Below, one piece after another: positions 45,401 to 56,500 of a stretch of 64,000 nt of DNA (positions within the stretch are counted from its first letter, which is position 1; each line of letters opens with the position of its first letter). The DNA is from an uncultured Lachnospiraceae bacterium. Its GTDB lineage: Bacteria > Bacillota > Clostridia > Lachnospirales > Lachnospiraceae. The notes beneath the pieces are model-generated. The model was not told where the DNA came from, did no database searches, and saw only the letters and a program-made list of their open reading frames with translations. The stretch covers positions 1 through 64,000 of the forward strand of contig CATNCF010000013.1 in NCBI GenBank assembly GCA_950097145.1, written 5' to 3'. Made by a program: the position numbers and the translations under genes.

Positions 45401-48400
45401 GATTCCCGCTCCCTGCACCGCAGAGTTATTAATGATTTTCCCTCCATAGACTCTTATCTTGCTAAACTTCCCGCCGCCGAAAATTCCGCCGCCTTGTTCT
45501 TCTGCCCGGTTCCTGGTTATTGTTCCTCCATATATGTCCAGGTCAGAGCCGTTGTACACACCTGCTCCTCTTGCCGCGCAATTTCCGATAATCGCGCCGC
45601 TGTGCATCTTAAAATAACCGTATTCGCCATCTTCTGACATATTCATCAATCCGGCTCCCTCTGACTGTTTCCCAACGCTGCCATTGCCCACAATATTGAT
45701 GTTATACATAAACAGCTTCTGTTGGTTCCACACTGCATGGCCCGTCCCGGAAGCCCCTGTAATACAGCCTCCCGTAAGCTCTTCTGTACCGCTTTCCTCG
45801 TCTAACATCCACAGGCCGTCGCTGGATACAGAAAATTTATGTACATCACTGGAACAATCTGTGAATATCGTATCTCCTTTGTTGTTTATGATAGTGGTGT
45901 CCGGCTTGTCCGTCTTTATCACATGGCCGTTCAGGCACAGATACAGAGACAGATGAAACAGATACCGATAATCTGTAAGCTCCTGCACCCATGTTTCCGA
46001 TAACGTAACATCCTTTGTCAGATAATAATATCCATCCTCCTCCGGAAGATCGTCCGCCTTGTCCCATGGCTGCCACTTATGGACGTTTGTATCAGAATGG
46101 CTCTTATGTTCTCCTTCTAAAGAACATGCCGCTTCCCCGCAATCCGTATGGATATGCATCGTATCTGTGCTGGTAATTCCTTCCGCATCCGCCTGCGTAT
46201 CGCCCACTGCCGAGAGATTTGTATTGATATCCGCGTTTTTTCTATAGGAACATTCTTTGACAATTCCTTTATTCTGTCCGGCAATTGCGCCGACATAACT
46301 GCCGCTTCCCGTAATATTATCTGTGCTGGTACATCCCCTGATAACTCCTGTTTCACTATTAAAGCCTGCAATTCCTCCCACATTACCTGTTCCGCTGACC
46401 TTTACCAGGCTGGTGCAGTTTATAATCTGCCCGTCGTTGATTCCTGCAATACCCCCGATTCCTTCTATCTCTCCTTTATAACTAATGTCCTCCGGGGAAA
46501 TTTCCCCTGCCACATTCAGATTTTGAATGACTCCTTTATTATGGACGAATAATCCTGCGCCTTTCACCGTGTTTTCGGTGATTTTTATGCCGATGGTATA
46601 TCCACGCCCGTCGAAATGCCCCTCAAAAGGAATGACCCCATTGGATTCGTATAACTTACCCATTAAATAATTCCACTTGCCTATGTCTTCTCTGATGTCT
46701 TCTATAAGTTCAAAATACTTTCCTTTTAGTCCAACCTCTTTCTCCCGCATATATTGGACAAGTAAATACATATTCGAATCTTGCAAACGATACGGTATTT
46801 CTTTGGTTCCAAATCCGTAAAGCTCCCTTGAATTAAACCAAACGCTTGTTTCCAAATCCTCCAATTGCTGAAACACCCTATAATTCAACTGCTTTTTCTT
46901 GTCATCCGTCAGCGCGTCGTAGGCTGTTCTTGCCTCCTCGGTTAATGTCTTGCGCCTTTTCTCGGAAATCTCCCTGCTTGCCACCGCAATTTTCCGTTTG
47001 AATTCCGCCAGGTCTGCATCGTTTACGGCCACCTGCAGTGCATAATCATCCTTTGCCTCGATCTTGTATGCCGGATCATCGCTTTGGAAAAAAGCGCTGT
47101 AATCTTTAGAAGCCGCTTTTGAAAAAATTCTTGGCGGATCGGCTGAAATTCCGGCAACCGTAACTCCAATCTCTGACCCCTCCTGTATTCCGCCTTCCGC
47201 TATGGCAATTTGGGGATTCTCAAGGTATTTTGTTAAATTAATAAAAAAATTGCTTGGAGATTTATGCATCTCTTCCGTGTGGTTATCCTCCGTCTGCATC
47301 TCGTTTTCCGTTACCTTACCTCCGCCAAAGGTGACTCCGCAGGTTTTAGTGCCGTAACCCCCCACCTCCCAAAATACGCCACCGCCATCCTTAGCCATAT
47401 TTTGGGAGATGGTCCCTCCGTTCATAGTAAAACTACCGCTCATTCCCAGGCATACGCCGCCGCCATTCCCAGCCGTATTCCCGGAAATGCTCCCCCCGGC
47501 CAATGTAAATGCTTGTCCATAATGACAAATACCGCCTCCTCTGTCTGACGCATGGTTATTTGTAATTTGGCCGCCGTTTATTTCCAATTTCTTCCCCCTA
47601 TTATAAATACCGCCTCCGATTCTTCCGCTGTTTCTGGAGATTATACCGTCCTCCATCGTAAATGTGCCGAGATTCAAAACACCGCCGCCTGTATTATCCA
47701 CGCCGCCGTTTTCTGCGATTTCGCCGTTAATCATGACAAAGTTCCCACGGTTCTCCACACAGGCGCTAAACTCCCCTGCTGCCTGGCTCATATCCACAGA
47801 GTTTCCAATAATCTTACCGCTGTACATGTAAAAGCTGGCAATGCCTTCTCCATAAACGTATACTGCGCTGCCTCCCCTTCCTATGTTCTGGCCATCCTGG
47901 GTTTTCATCTTATTTTTATTGCCCACAATGTTGATATGATGTATCTCTAAAAGGCCCGTTCTTTCGACGTTAATCGCGGGACATGGACTGCCGTCGCCTT
48001 CCCCGCCGCGCCCTCCGGTAATGCAGCCGCCCGTCAGTATTTTGGAACCGTTTTCATCCTGCGTCCACAAACCAGTTTCCGGATCCGCAGAAAATTTATG
48101 TTCTGTACGCTGGCAGTCTGTCAGTTCAACTCTGGCTTTGACTGTTATGATAGGCTGATTAGGGATTTCTGACTTCACCACATGACCGTTTAAACAGATA
48201 TACACCAGATTTACGAAACTCCATGGATTATCCTGGCCAGGCGTTAATGTAACATCTTCTGTCAGATAAAAACGAAAACCATCCTTCGGGTTTATTTCGT
48301 CTTTACCATTCCATGGTTTCCATTCCCCTTCTTCATGATTAGGGCACCCTTCATCTAAACAAACAGAATGTACATGTTTTTCCTCAGAAGTGCCTGCTCT

Positions 48401-48865
48401 GGACGGCTGCTCTGGGAGAACCCGCATCTTATTTTTAACGGGCTTTGCCACAGGCTCCTTCTCCTGAATCCCGCTGCCGGCCTGTTCTCCTTCTTTCCCT
48501 GGCTCTTCCTCTGATCCATCCGCAAGATCTTCTTCGTCTGTCCCCGGCTCTTGCGCTGGTCTGTCCGCAAGATCTTCTTCGCCTGTCTCTGGCTCTTGCG
48601 CTGGTTCCTCTGCAGGGTCTTCCCCATCCTCTAATTCTGTATCAGATAAATCAGGAGGACTCTGTTCCCCGTCAGGACTCTCATTTGTTTCGTCCTGGAT
48701 CTCCTCGTCCCCGGAATCTTTGGCAGATGGTTCTTCCATCCCTGCAGTTCCTCCAGGTTCTGCCGCTCTTACATAGACGGGACATTCCCCTAGTGTCCCT
48801 GCAAATAGCAGCATACTGAGAATTGCCGCTATTATCCGCTTCGCTAAGTTCCTCTTTGTTACCAT
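39428..48865 (-). CDS. Giant secreted repeat protein B (3145 aa)
   Basis: This is the largest gene in the window. It has a signal peptide (1 to about 34), a Pro/Glu/Asp-rich segment (about 35-150), a Cys/His motif (HVHSVCLDEGC) followed by a first beta-helix region (about 180-560), a lone helical module (about 620), GLUG repeats (about 805-875), a second Cys/His motif (HIHTDCGEAAC, about 905), and a second beta-helix (about 938-1225). Then come about 24 alternating helical modules (about 1300-2895) and the lysine-rich Fn3 and Ig-like C-terminus (about 2956-3145). AAGGAGGAG precedes the ATG. It is closest to giant C, with which it shares the doubled beta-helix layout. No LPXTG or membrane anchor is visible. 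The protein is probably a rod-like surface adhesin or glycan-binding protein; this is inferred from architecture. Confidence 0.88.
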   Translation of the reverse strand: MVTKRNLAKRIIAAILSMLLFAGTLGECPVYVRAAEPGGTAGMEEPSAKDSGDEEIQDETNESPDGEQSPPDLSDTELEDGEDPAEEPAQEPETGEEDLADRPAQEPGTDEEDLADGSEEEPGKEGEQAGSGIQEKEPVAKPVKNKMRVLPEQPSRAGTSEEKHVHSVCLDEGCPNHEEGEWKPWNGKDEINPKDGFRFYLTEDVTLTPGQDNPWSFVNLVYICLNGHVVKSEIPNQPIITVKARVELTDCQRTEHKFSADPETGLWTQDENGSKILTGGCITGGRGGEGDGSPCPAINVERTGLLEIHHINIVGNKNKMKTQDGQNIGRGGSAVYVYGEGIASFYMYSGKIIGNSVDMSQAAGEFSACVENRGNFVMINGEIAENGGVDNTGGGVLNLGTFTMEDGIISRNSGRIGGGIYNRGKKLEINGGQITNNHASDRGGGICHYGQAFTLAGGSISGNTAGNGGGVCLGMSGSFTMNGGTISQNMAKDGGGVFWEVGGYGTKTCGVTFGGGKVTENEMQTEDNHTEEMHKSPSNFFINLTKYLENPQIAIAEGGIQEGSEIGVTVAGISADPPRIFSKAASKDYSAFFQSDDPAYKIEAKDDYALQVAVNDADLAEFKRKIAVASREISEKRRKTLTEEARTAYDALTDDKKKQLNYRVFQQLEDLETSVWFNSRELYGFGTKEIPYRLQDSNMYLLVQYMREKEVGLKGKYFELIEDIREDIGKWNYLMGKLYESNGVIPFEGHFDGRGYTIGIKITENTVKGAGLFVHNKGVIQNLNVAGEISPEDISYKGEIEGIGGIAGINDGQIINCTSLVKVSGTGNVGGIAGFNSETGVIRGCTSTDNITGSGSYVGAIAGQNKGIVKECSYRKNADINTNLSAVGDTQADAEGITSTDTMHIHTDCGEAACSLEGEHKSHSDTNVHKWQPWDKADDLPEEDGYYYLTKDVTLSETWVQELTDYRYLFHLSLYLCLNGHVIKTDKPDTTIINNKGDTIFTDCSSDVHKFSVSSDGLWMLDEESGTEELTGGCITGASGTGHAVWNQQKLFMYNINIVGNGSVGKQSEGAGLMNMSEDGEYGYFKMHSGAIIGNCAARGAGVYNGSDLDIYGGTITRNRAEEQGGGIFGGGKFSKIRVYGGKIINNSAVQGAGIYAGDVPGFRGTSMLEIADAEITGNKASENGAGIYATTCDLQISGSPKIYENSVVDENNQETVNNVYLSKGLASTGTLNEDAKIGITIDPDRLWKVKKDAPLKLGNASNSWLNGSTVRFISDQPGYMMEAERNNGLFFKIDPQAQAEAVKSLIHALGKVTLENVLDKAELIERAREAYEELDEEQKKQIPEDVLKKLTDAEELYKQATGGDNQGAVDQAVEKINAIPEPVTYDTDCREKIEEARKAYDALTSAQKKLVPEDSLKKLTDAEAAYDKLAADAVIEKINKIGTVNQANAEEKLPLIEEARKAYNSLDPDQKKLIEPEELKKLTDAEAAYDQATGGSNQAAADRASAKIDAIPSPVQYDWKCAQKIEEAREAYDDLTDFQKSLVPEEKKQKLTEAEAAYDRLAAENAKEKIDAIGTVTPGTVTEKKQEIEDARDAYDSLTDQQKELLTEEDKKKLTDAEKEYDQAAGGSDQKAADKVCEKIDAIPTPVQDNEETRQKIEDAEDAYENLTGTQKDMVPEEDRKKLEDAKDAYDKIQADKVSEKIDAIGTVTPETVTEKKQEIEDARDAYEKLTEDQKELVPPEDKDKLTDAEKLYDQTQGSKDQKAADRVKEKIDAIPDPVEKNETCKAKIEEAREAYENLTGTQKDMVPESSKKKLEQAEKSYDRLAAAEVMEKIDAIGETTAENAASKKDLIEEARDAYDKLTEEQKELVTPEEKKKLTDAEKVYDEATGGRSQAAADEVKRKIDAIPDPVQNNEDTRQKIEDAREAYDKLTSVQKDMVPESSRKKLEQAEKEYEKLAEADRLAVEKVKTKIEAIGDVTPENVIDKKDLIEDAREAYDALTERQKEMITPEEKKKLTDAEKIYDTATGGHNQAAADRAKDKIDAIPDPVKNDQETKEKLEEARDAYDSLTTTQKDMVPEDSQKKLQEAEEVYKKLVTEEVKNKIDAIGEVTPENVISKKDLIEDARETYDKLTDDQKELIEPEDKKKLTDAEKIYDEATGGHNQAAADKVTEKIDAIPDQIRNDEETKQKIEEAKEAYDNLTGTQKDMVPEDSRKKLEESEEAYNKLAADEVRKKIHAIGEVTPENVVGKKDLIQDAREAYDALTEEQKKLITPLDKKKLTDAEKLYDNAAGGHNQAAADRAKDKIDAIPSPVKNDQETKEKLEDAKDAYDSLTSTQKDMVPEETKKKLEHAEKDYNNLVTDEVKEKIDAIGEVTPENVVSKKDLIEDAREAYDKLNQDQKDLIDPEEKKKLTDAEKLYDDATGGKNQAAADKVTEKIDAIPDQIQNDEETKQKIEEAKEAYDNLTGTQKDMVPEDSRKKLEESEEAYNKLAADEVRKKINAIGEVTPENVVGKKDLIEDARNAYDALTEDQKKLITPPEKKKLTDAEKLYDDATGGKNQAAADQVKDKINAIPSPVKNDQETKEKLEDAKDAYDSLTTTQKDMVPEETKKKLEYAEKDYNKLVTDEVKQKIEAIGEVTPENVISKKDLIEEARKAYDKLTSEQKALIDPSDVKKLTDAEKIYEDAAGSQNQAADKVKEKIDAIGEITPENAASKKQLIEEARTAYDALDEEQKKLITPAEKKKLTDAEKIYDTATGGKNQAAADQAKQKIDAIPNPVAGDWNSKTKIEEARKAYDKLTSTQKDMVPEASKKKLEDAEKTYRSLVSKADEDAVQAVINKINAIGTVVKTDACGKKIKDARSSYNLMTAQQKKLFPPAILKKLADAEKKYADLTKTPALPPEQQKQIEEIAEKLGVSKKEAEEIQKVAEKLGVDPETLLVTDKTITGMKTEDDVTGAAFGKLQVKGTKVSSKKFTLKWKKVKGADGYLVYGTRCGKGRKPKLIKTLKKSSMTSLTVKKLKKGTPYRYIVRAYKQVGKKKLTIAVAKTVHIFTTGGKYTNPKSVKVNKAKVTVKKGKKFKLKGKELKTDKKKKIRHHRVVCYESTNNKIATVTKKGGVIKGKKKGTCKIYVYTQNGIYKTVKVTVK
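40180..44960 (-). repeat. Tandem helical-module array of giant B (about 24 units)
   Basis: I count 13 modules of the IDAIGEVTPENV type and 11 of the KIDAIPDPVKND type, alternating except near the C-terminal end where two of the first type are adjacent. One pair is ~132 aa (396 bp). Central pairs (about 41000-42900) are nearly identical, while the N-terminal pairs are more diverged, indicating recent expansion in the middle. Confidence 0.85.
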
Positions 48866-48934
48866 ATTTGCTCCTCCTTAATGTTAAGATTCCTTATGTC
48901 GAAAATCATAACATAGAAAAAAGAGCTAAAACTG

Positions 48935-48979
48935 TTTTTAGTACACTTCGCATCTTTCTTGGTATGCTTTGTTTTAAAC
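48935..48979 (-). promoter_or_regulatory. Conserved upstream element, copy B
   Basis: On the minus strand this reads TTTAAAACAAAGCATACC, AAGAAAGATGCGAAG, TGTACTAAAAA, matching copies A and C with a few changes. The likely -10 box TATGAT and the shared sequence TTATGATTTTCGACATAAG lie between it and the ribosome binding site, about 70 bases from the start codon. Confidence 0.6.
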
Positions 48980-49020
48980 AGGGTTTCTAATTTCTAATCT
49001 TGTCGGAAAACAATCATCAG

Positions 49021-49060
49021 AAAGAGGACAAATCCCCCTCATGGAAGATTTGTCCTCTTT
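49021..49060 (-). terminator. Terminator of enolase
   Basis: On the minus strand AAAGAGGACAAAT and ATTTGTCCTCTTT form a 13-bp stem, about 20 bases after the eno stop. The downstream T run is short. The core is homologous to the terminators at 38665 and 59358. Confidence 0.7.
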
Positions 49061-49079
49061 CTGAATAGAATAAAAACTA

Positions 49080-50523
<1,444 letters not shown>

Positions 50524-53500
50524 TTATTTTACTGTTACCTTGACCGTTTTATATATGCCGTTCTGAGTATATACATATATTTTGCAGGTTCCTTTTTTCT
50601 TTCCTTTGATGACTCCTCCTTTCTTTGTTACCGTAGCGATCTTATTGTTTGTGCTCTCATAGCAGACCACACGATGCTGCCTTATTTTTTTCTTCTTATT
50701 GACTTTTACCTCTTTACCTTTCAGCTTAAACTTCTTTCCTTTTTTCACGGTTACTTTCGCTTTGTTGACTTTCACGCTCTTTGCATTGGTATATTTTCCA
50801 CCTGTTGTAAAGATATGCACCGTCTTTGCAACTGCAATTGTGATCTTCTTTTTCCCTACCTGTTTGTAGGCGCGCACAATGTAACGATAAGGAGTTCCTT
50901 TCTTTAATTTCTTCACCGTAAGGCTGGTCTGGCTGCTCTTTTTCAGTGTCTTTAGCAGCTTGGGCTTCCTTCCCTTTCCGCAGCGGGTTCCGTATACTAG
51001 GTAGCCGTCTGCCCCTTTTAATTTCTTCCACTTCAGCGTAAATTTCTTATCTGACACTTTTGTCCCTTTTACTTGCAGTTTGCCGTATGCGGCTCCCTTC
51101 ACATCTTCTTCCGACTTCATTCCTGTGATGGTCTTGTCTGTAACCAACAGTGTCTCTGGATCTACTCCCAGCTTTTCCGCCACTTTCTGGATCTCTTCCG
51201 CTTCTTTCTTGCTGACACCCAGTTTGTCTGCAATTTCTTCTATCTGCTTCTGTTTTTCCGGAGGAAGGGACGGTGCTTTGTTCAGGTCTGCATATGTCTT
51301 CTCTGCGTCCGCCAGCTTCTTTAAAATAGCTGGCGGGAACAGTTTCTTCTGCTGTACGGTCAATAAGTTATAGCTGCTTCGGGCGTCTTTGATTTTCTTG
51401 CCGCAAGCGTCCGTCTTAACCACCTTTCCGATGGCGTTTATCTTATTGAGCACTGTCTGGACAGCGTCCTCATCTGCTTTGCTTACCAGGCTGCGGTATG
51501 TTTTCTCCGCATCCTCCAGCTTCTTTTTGGATACTTCCGGTACCATGTCTTTCTGGGCGCTGGTTAAATTGTCATACGCTTTTCTGGCTTCTTCGATCTT
51601 AGTCTTAACGTCCCAGTCTCCCGTTACAGGATTGGGGATGGCGTCGATTTTTTGTTTTGCCTGGTCTGCTGCCGCCTGGTTTTTGCCTCCAGTGGCAGTG
51701 TCGTAAATCTTCTCTGCGTCCGTCAGCTTCTTTTTCTCGGATGGGCTGATAAGCTTCTTCTGCCCCTCATCCAGTGCATCATAAGCTGTTCTAGCGTCTT
51801 CAATCAACTGTTTTTTGCCGGCCGCATTTTCCGGAATGATCTCGCCGATAGCGTCGATTTTCTCTTTCACCCTGTTTACCGCCTGATCCTGGTCTGCGAT
51901 GACGTCGTTGTAGATTTTCTCTGCATCCGTCAGTTTCTTTCTATCAGACGAATTTATCAAGTCTTTCTGAGCCTCCGTCAGCTTATCATAGGCTTCTCTT
52001 GCTTCCTCTATCAAATCTTTTTTGCTGATTATATTTTCCGGCGTCACTTCCCCGATAGCTTCAATCTTCTGTTTCACTTCATCCGTTACCAGTCTGTTGT
52101 ATTCCTTCTCCGCTTCTTCCAGTTTTTTCTTGCTGTCTTCCGGCACCATGTCTTTCTGGGTTCCCGTCAAATTATCATAAGCGTCCTCCGCATCTTCGAT
52201 CTTTTGTTTGGTTTCTTCATCATTCTTGATCTGATCCGGAATGGCGTCGATTTTTTCTGTCACCTTGTCCGCCGCCGCCTGGTTGTGCCCTCCTGTTGCG
52301 TCATCATAGATTTTCTCTGCATCTGTCAGTTTCTTCTTTTCTTCGGGCTCAATCAATTTTTTCTGGTCTTCTGTCAGCTTGTCGTAGGCTTCCCTCGCGT
52401 CCTCTATCAAATCTTTTTTACTGATTACATTTTCTGGTGTTACTTCCCCTATGGCTTCAATCTTCTTTTGTACATCATCCGTCACCAGCTTCTTGTAGGC
52501 TTCTTCAGCCTCTTCCAGTTTTTTCCTGCTGTCTTCCGGCACCATGTCTTTCTGGATTCCCGTAAGTTTGTCATACGCGTCCTTTGCATCTTCGATCTTC
52601 TGTTTGGTTTCTTCATCATTCTTGATCTGATCCGGGATGGCGTCGATTTTTTCTGTCACCTTGTCCGCCGCCGCCTGGTTGTGCCCTCCCGTTGCGTCAT
52701 CATAGATTTTCTCTGCATCCGTCAGTTTCTTCTTATCCGATGGTTCGATCAAATCTTTCTGAGCTTTACTCAGCTCGTCGTAGGCTTCCCGGGCTTCCTC
52801 AATGAGATCTTTCTTACTGATCACATTTTCCGGCGTTACTTCACCGATGGCTTCAATCTTCTTTCTTACCTCCTCGGCAGCAAGTTTGTTATATGCCTCT
52901 TCCGCTTCTTCCAGTTTTTTCTTGCTGTCTTCCGGCACCATGTCTTTCTGGGTTCCCGTAAGTTTGTCATACGCGTCCTTTGCATCTTCGATCTTCTGCT
53001 TGGTTTCTTCATCATTCTTGATCTGAGCCGGGATGGCGTCAATTTTTTCTGTCACCTTGTCCGCCGCCGCCTGGTTGTGCCCTCCCGTTGCGTCATCATA
53101 GATTTTCTCTGCATCCGTCAGTTTCTTCTTATCCGATGGTTCGATCAAATTTTTCTGAGCTTTACTCAGCTCGTCGTAGGCTTCCCGGGCTTCCTCGATG
53201 AGTTCTTTTTTACTGATCACATTTTCCGGCGTTACTTCACCAATCGCATTGATTTTCTTCTTTACTTCCTCTGCTGCAAGCCTGTCAGCTTCCGTCAGTT
53301 TATCATACTCTTTTTCCGCCTGTTCCAATTTTTTCCTGCTGCTCTCCGGCACCATGTCTTTCTGGGCGCTGGTCAGCTTGTCATAGGCTTCTCGGGCCTC
53401 CTCAATCTTCTGTCTCGTATCTTCATTGTTCTGCACCGGATCCGGGATGGCGTCGATTTTTTTCTGCACCTGATCCGCTGCTTCCTGGCTGTGGCCTCCT

Positions 53501-56500
53501 GTGGCTTCGTCATAGGTCTTCTCTGCATCCGTCAATTTCTTCTTTTCTTCCGGCGCAATCAGCTCTTTCTGATCTTCTGTCAGCTTGTCATAAGCCTCTC
53601 GGGCTTCCTCAATCAAATCTTTCTTGTTGACAGCGTTTTCTATGTTCACTTCCCCCAGGGCGTCAATCTTCTCCATCACTTCCGCCGCCGCAAGCCTGTC
53701 GTATGATTTTTCCGCTTGTTCCAGCTTCTTTTTGCTGCTTTCTGGCACCATATCTTTCTGGGTTCCTGTCAGCTTGTCATAAGCCTCTCGAGCCTCTTCG
53801 ATTTTCGCCTTGCATGTCTCGTTCTTCTCCACAGGATCCGGAATGGCGTCAATCTTGTCTTTCACAAGGTCTGCTGCCTGCTGGTCTTTACCGCCCTGTG
53901 TCTGATCATAAAGCTTTTCTGCATCCGTCAGTTTCTTCTTGTCCTCCGGAGTCACCAGTTCTTTCTGGTCTTCCGTCAGTTTCTCGTAAGCGTCACGGGC
54001 GTCCTCAATCTCCTGCTTCTTATCTGTGACAGTTTCAGGCGTCACGGATCCAATGGCGTCAATTTTTTCAGATACCTTATCGGCCTGCATCTTGTCATAC
54101 GCATCTTTCGCGTCTTCCAGTTTCTTCCTATCCTCTTCCGGCACCATATCTTTCTGGGTTCCCGTCAGATTATCATAGGCGTCCTTTGCATCCTCAATCT
54201 TCTGCCCAGCGTCCTCATCGTCCTGTATCGGGGAGGGGATAGCGTCAATTTTTTCAGATACTTTATCCGCCGCTTTCTGGTCTGATCCCCCTGCTGCCTG
54301 ATCGTACTCCTTCTCTGCATCCGTCAGTTTCTTCTTGTCTTCTTCCGTAAGCAGTTCTTTCTGCTGGTCAGTTAAAGCGTCATAGGCTTCTCTGGCTTCC
54401 TCAATCTCCTGCTTTTTCTCTGTGACAGTTCCAGGCGTCACAGATCCGATGGCGTCAATCTTCTCTTTGGCCTTCTCTGCCGCCAGTCTGTCATAGGATG
54501 CTTCTGCATCCGTCAGCTTCTGTTTTTTCTCTTCCGAAACCAGGCTTTTCTGGAAATCCGTCAAATTGTCATAGGCTTCCCGGGCCTCTTCGATCTTCTG
54601 CGCACATTTCCAATCGTACTGTACTGGGGAAGGAATCGCGTCGATTTTTGCTGACGCCCGGTCCGCCTTCTCCTGATTCTTTCCTCCTGCGGCCTGGTCG
54701 TAAGCTTTTTCTGCGTCGGTAAGCTTTTTTAATTCCTCTGGCGCAATCAGCTTTTTCTGGTCTGGATCCAGGCTGTTATATGCATTTCTCGCCGCCTCAA
54801 TCAAGGAAAGCTTTTCTTCTGCATTTGCCTGGTTTACGGTTCCAATGGCATTGATTTTCTCTATCACTGCATCTGCCGCCAGCCTATCATATGCCGCTTC
54901 TGCATCCGTCAGTTTCTGTAAGGAAGCGTCCTTTACCAGCTTCTTCTGGGCGCTGGTTAGAGAATCATAAGTTTTTCTGGCTTCTTCAATCTTCTCTCTG
55001 CAGTCTGTATCGTAAGTTACCGGATTGGGGATTGCGTCGATCTTTTCCATTGCTTGATCTGCCGCGCTTTGGTTGTCTCTATCCGCCTGCTTACAGAGTT
55101 CTTCTGCGTCCGTGAGTTTTTTCAATACATCCTCCGGGATCAGCTTCTTTGCGTCATCTTCCAGGGCGTCATAAGCGTTCCGGGCGCTTTCAATGGCTTC
55201 TGTTTTGTCAAGGACGTTCTCCAGCGTCACCTGGCCGATGGCTTCTATCATATTCTTTACTGCCTCCGCTTCCTCCGCAGGATCTTCTACAACATAATAC
55301 AGCTCACTAATCTGACCGCTATCCGTCCACTGAAGCTTGAACTGATACCCCGGCAGATCGCTGATGAATGTGTCAGTACAGTTTTTCCACCAGGAACCAT
55401 GACCGAATCCAAGTTTCAGGGGATGGCTCTTGTCCACCTGTTCCAGCCTTTCCTGATCTACGGTAATACCAATCCGGGCGTCTTTATTTAATGTACCTTC
55501 GCTATCGTTTAAATTGGTGGACTGAAGTTCCTTGAACAGATAAACATTACTGGCGCGTTCCTTGTTATTTTCATCCACTACAAAATTTTCATATATTCGC
55601 GGCGAACCTGCTACTTGCAGCGGGCATATGCCTATATAGAGTCCCGCCCCATTCTCCGACGCCCGGTTTCCCGTAATTTCAGCGTCCGCTACCACTACCT
55701 TTAACGCGCCTGTATAGGAATCATCTCCAGAAAATATTCCGCCTCCCCGCTTTGCAACGTTATCAATAATTTTTCCCCCATATATACATAGCTCTGGCGC
55801 GCTCCGTGCGCAAAAGATCCCTCCGCCGACTTCCGTTGCCTGGTTCCTGGCAATCGTACCTCCGTACATGACGAAACTCTTTTCGTTGTACACGCCTGCT
55901 CCTCTTACCGCCCAATTTCCAATAATTGTACCGCTGTACATTTTTATCTTGTTGCCATCCGGCAGCATATTCTTCAATCCGGCGCCTTCTCCGTCCGGCG
56001 CATTAGCAACATTGCCCACAATATTTATATGATATATCGACAGATTGCTATCATTCTTCACTGCACAGCCATCCGTCCCAAAAGCTCCTGTGATACAGCC
56101 TCCTGTAAGTTCTTCTGTGCCATGCTCCTCACTTAGGCGCCACGCCTGGTTATCCAAAGCAGAAAATTTATGCACTGTACTGGAACAATCTGTCAATACC
56201 AATTCTTTCTTATTCGTTATAATGGGGCCCGGCTGTTGCCCCTTAATAATATGGCCGTTCAAGCACAAATTTATAGATTGCTGTGGGAACCACGCCCCGG
56301 AAACATCTGTCGTCAGACAATAATAACCTGCTTCTTTGGGAAACGCATACTCCTCGCTCCATGGCTCCCACACATGAAGATTTGTATCCGGATGATTCTT
56401 ATGTTCCCCATCTGCAGAACATTCTGTTTCCCCGCATTCTGTATGGACATGCATCGTATCTGTACTGGCAATTCCTTCCCCATCTTCTTGGGTACCGCCC

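Noticed and set aside
51652-53706. Long plus-strand open frame (684 codons) opposite giant C
   Set aside because: Same explanation: repetition keeps the opposite frame free of stops; no start signal and no domain logic.
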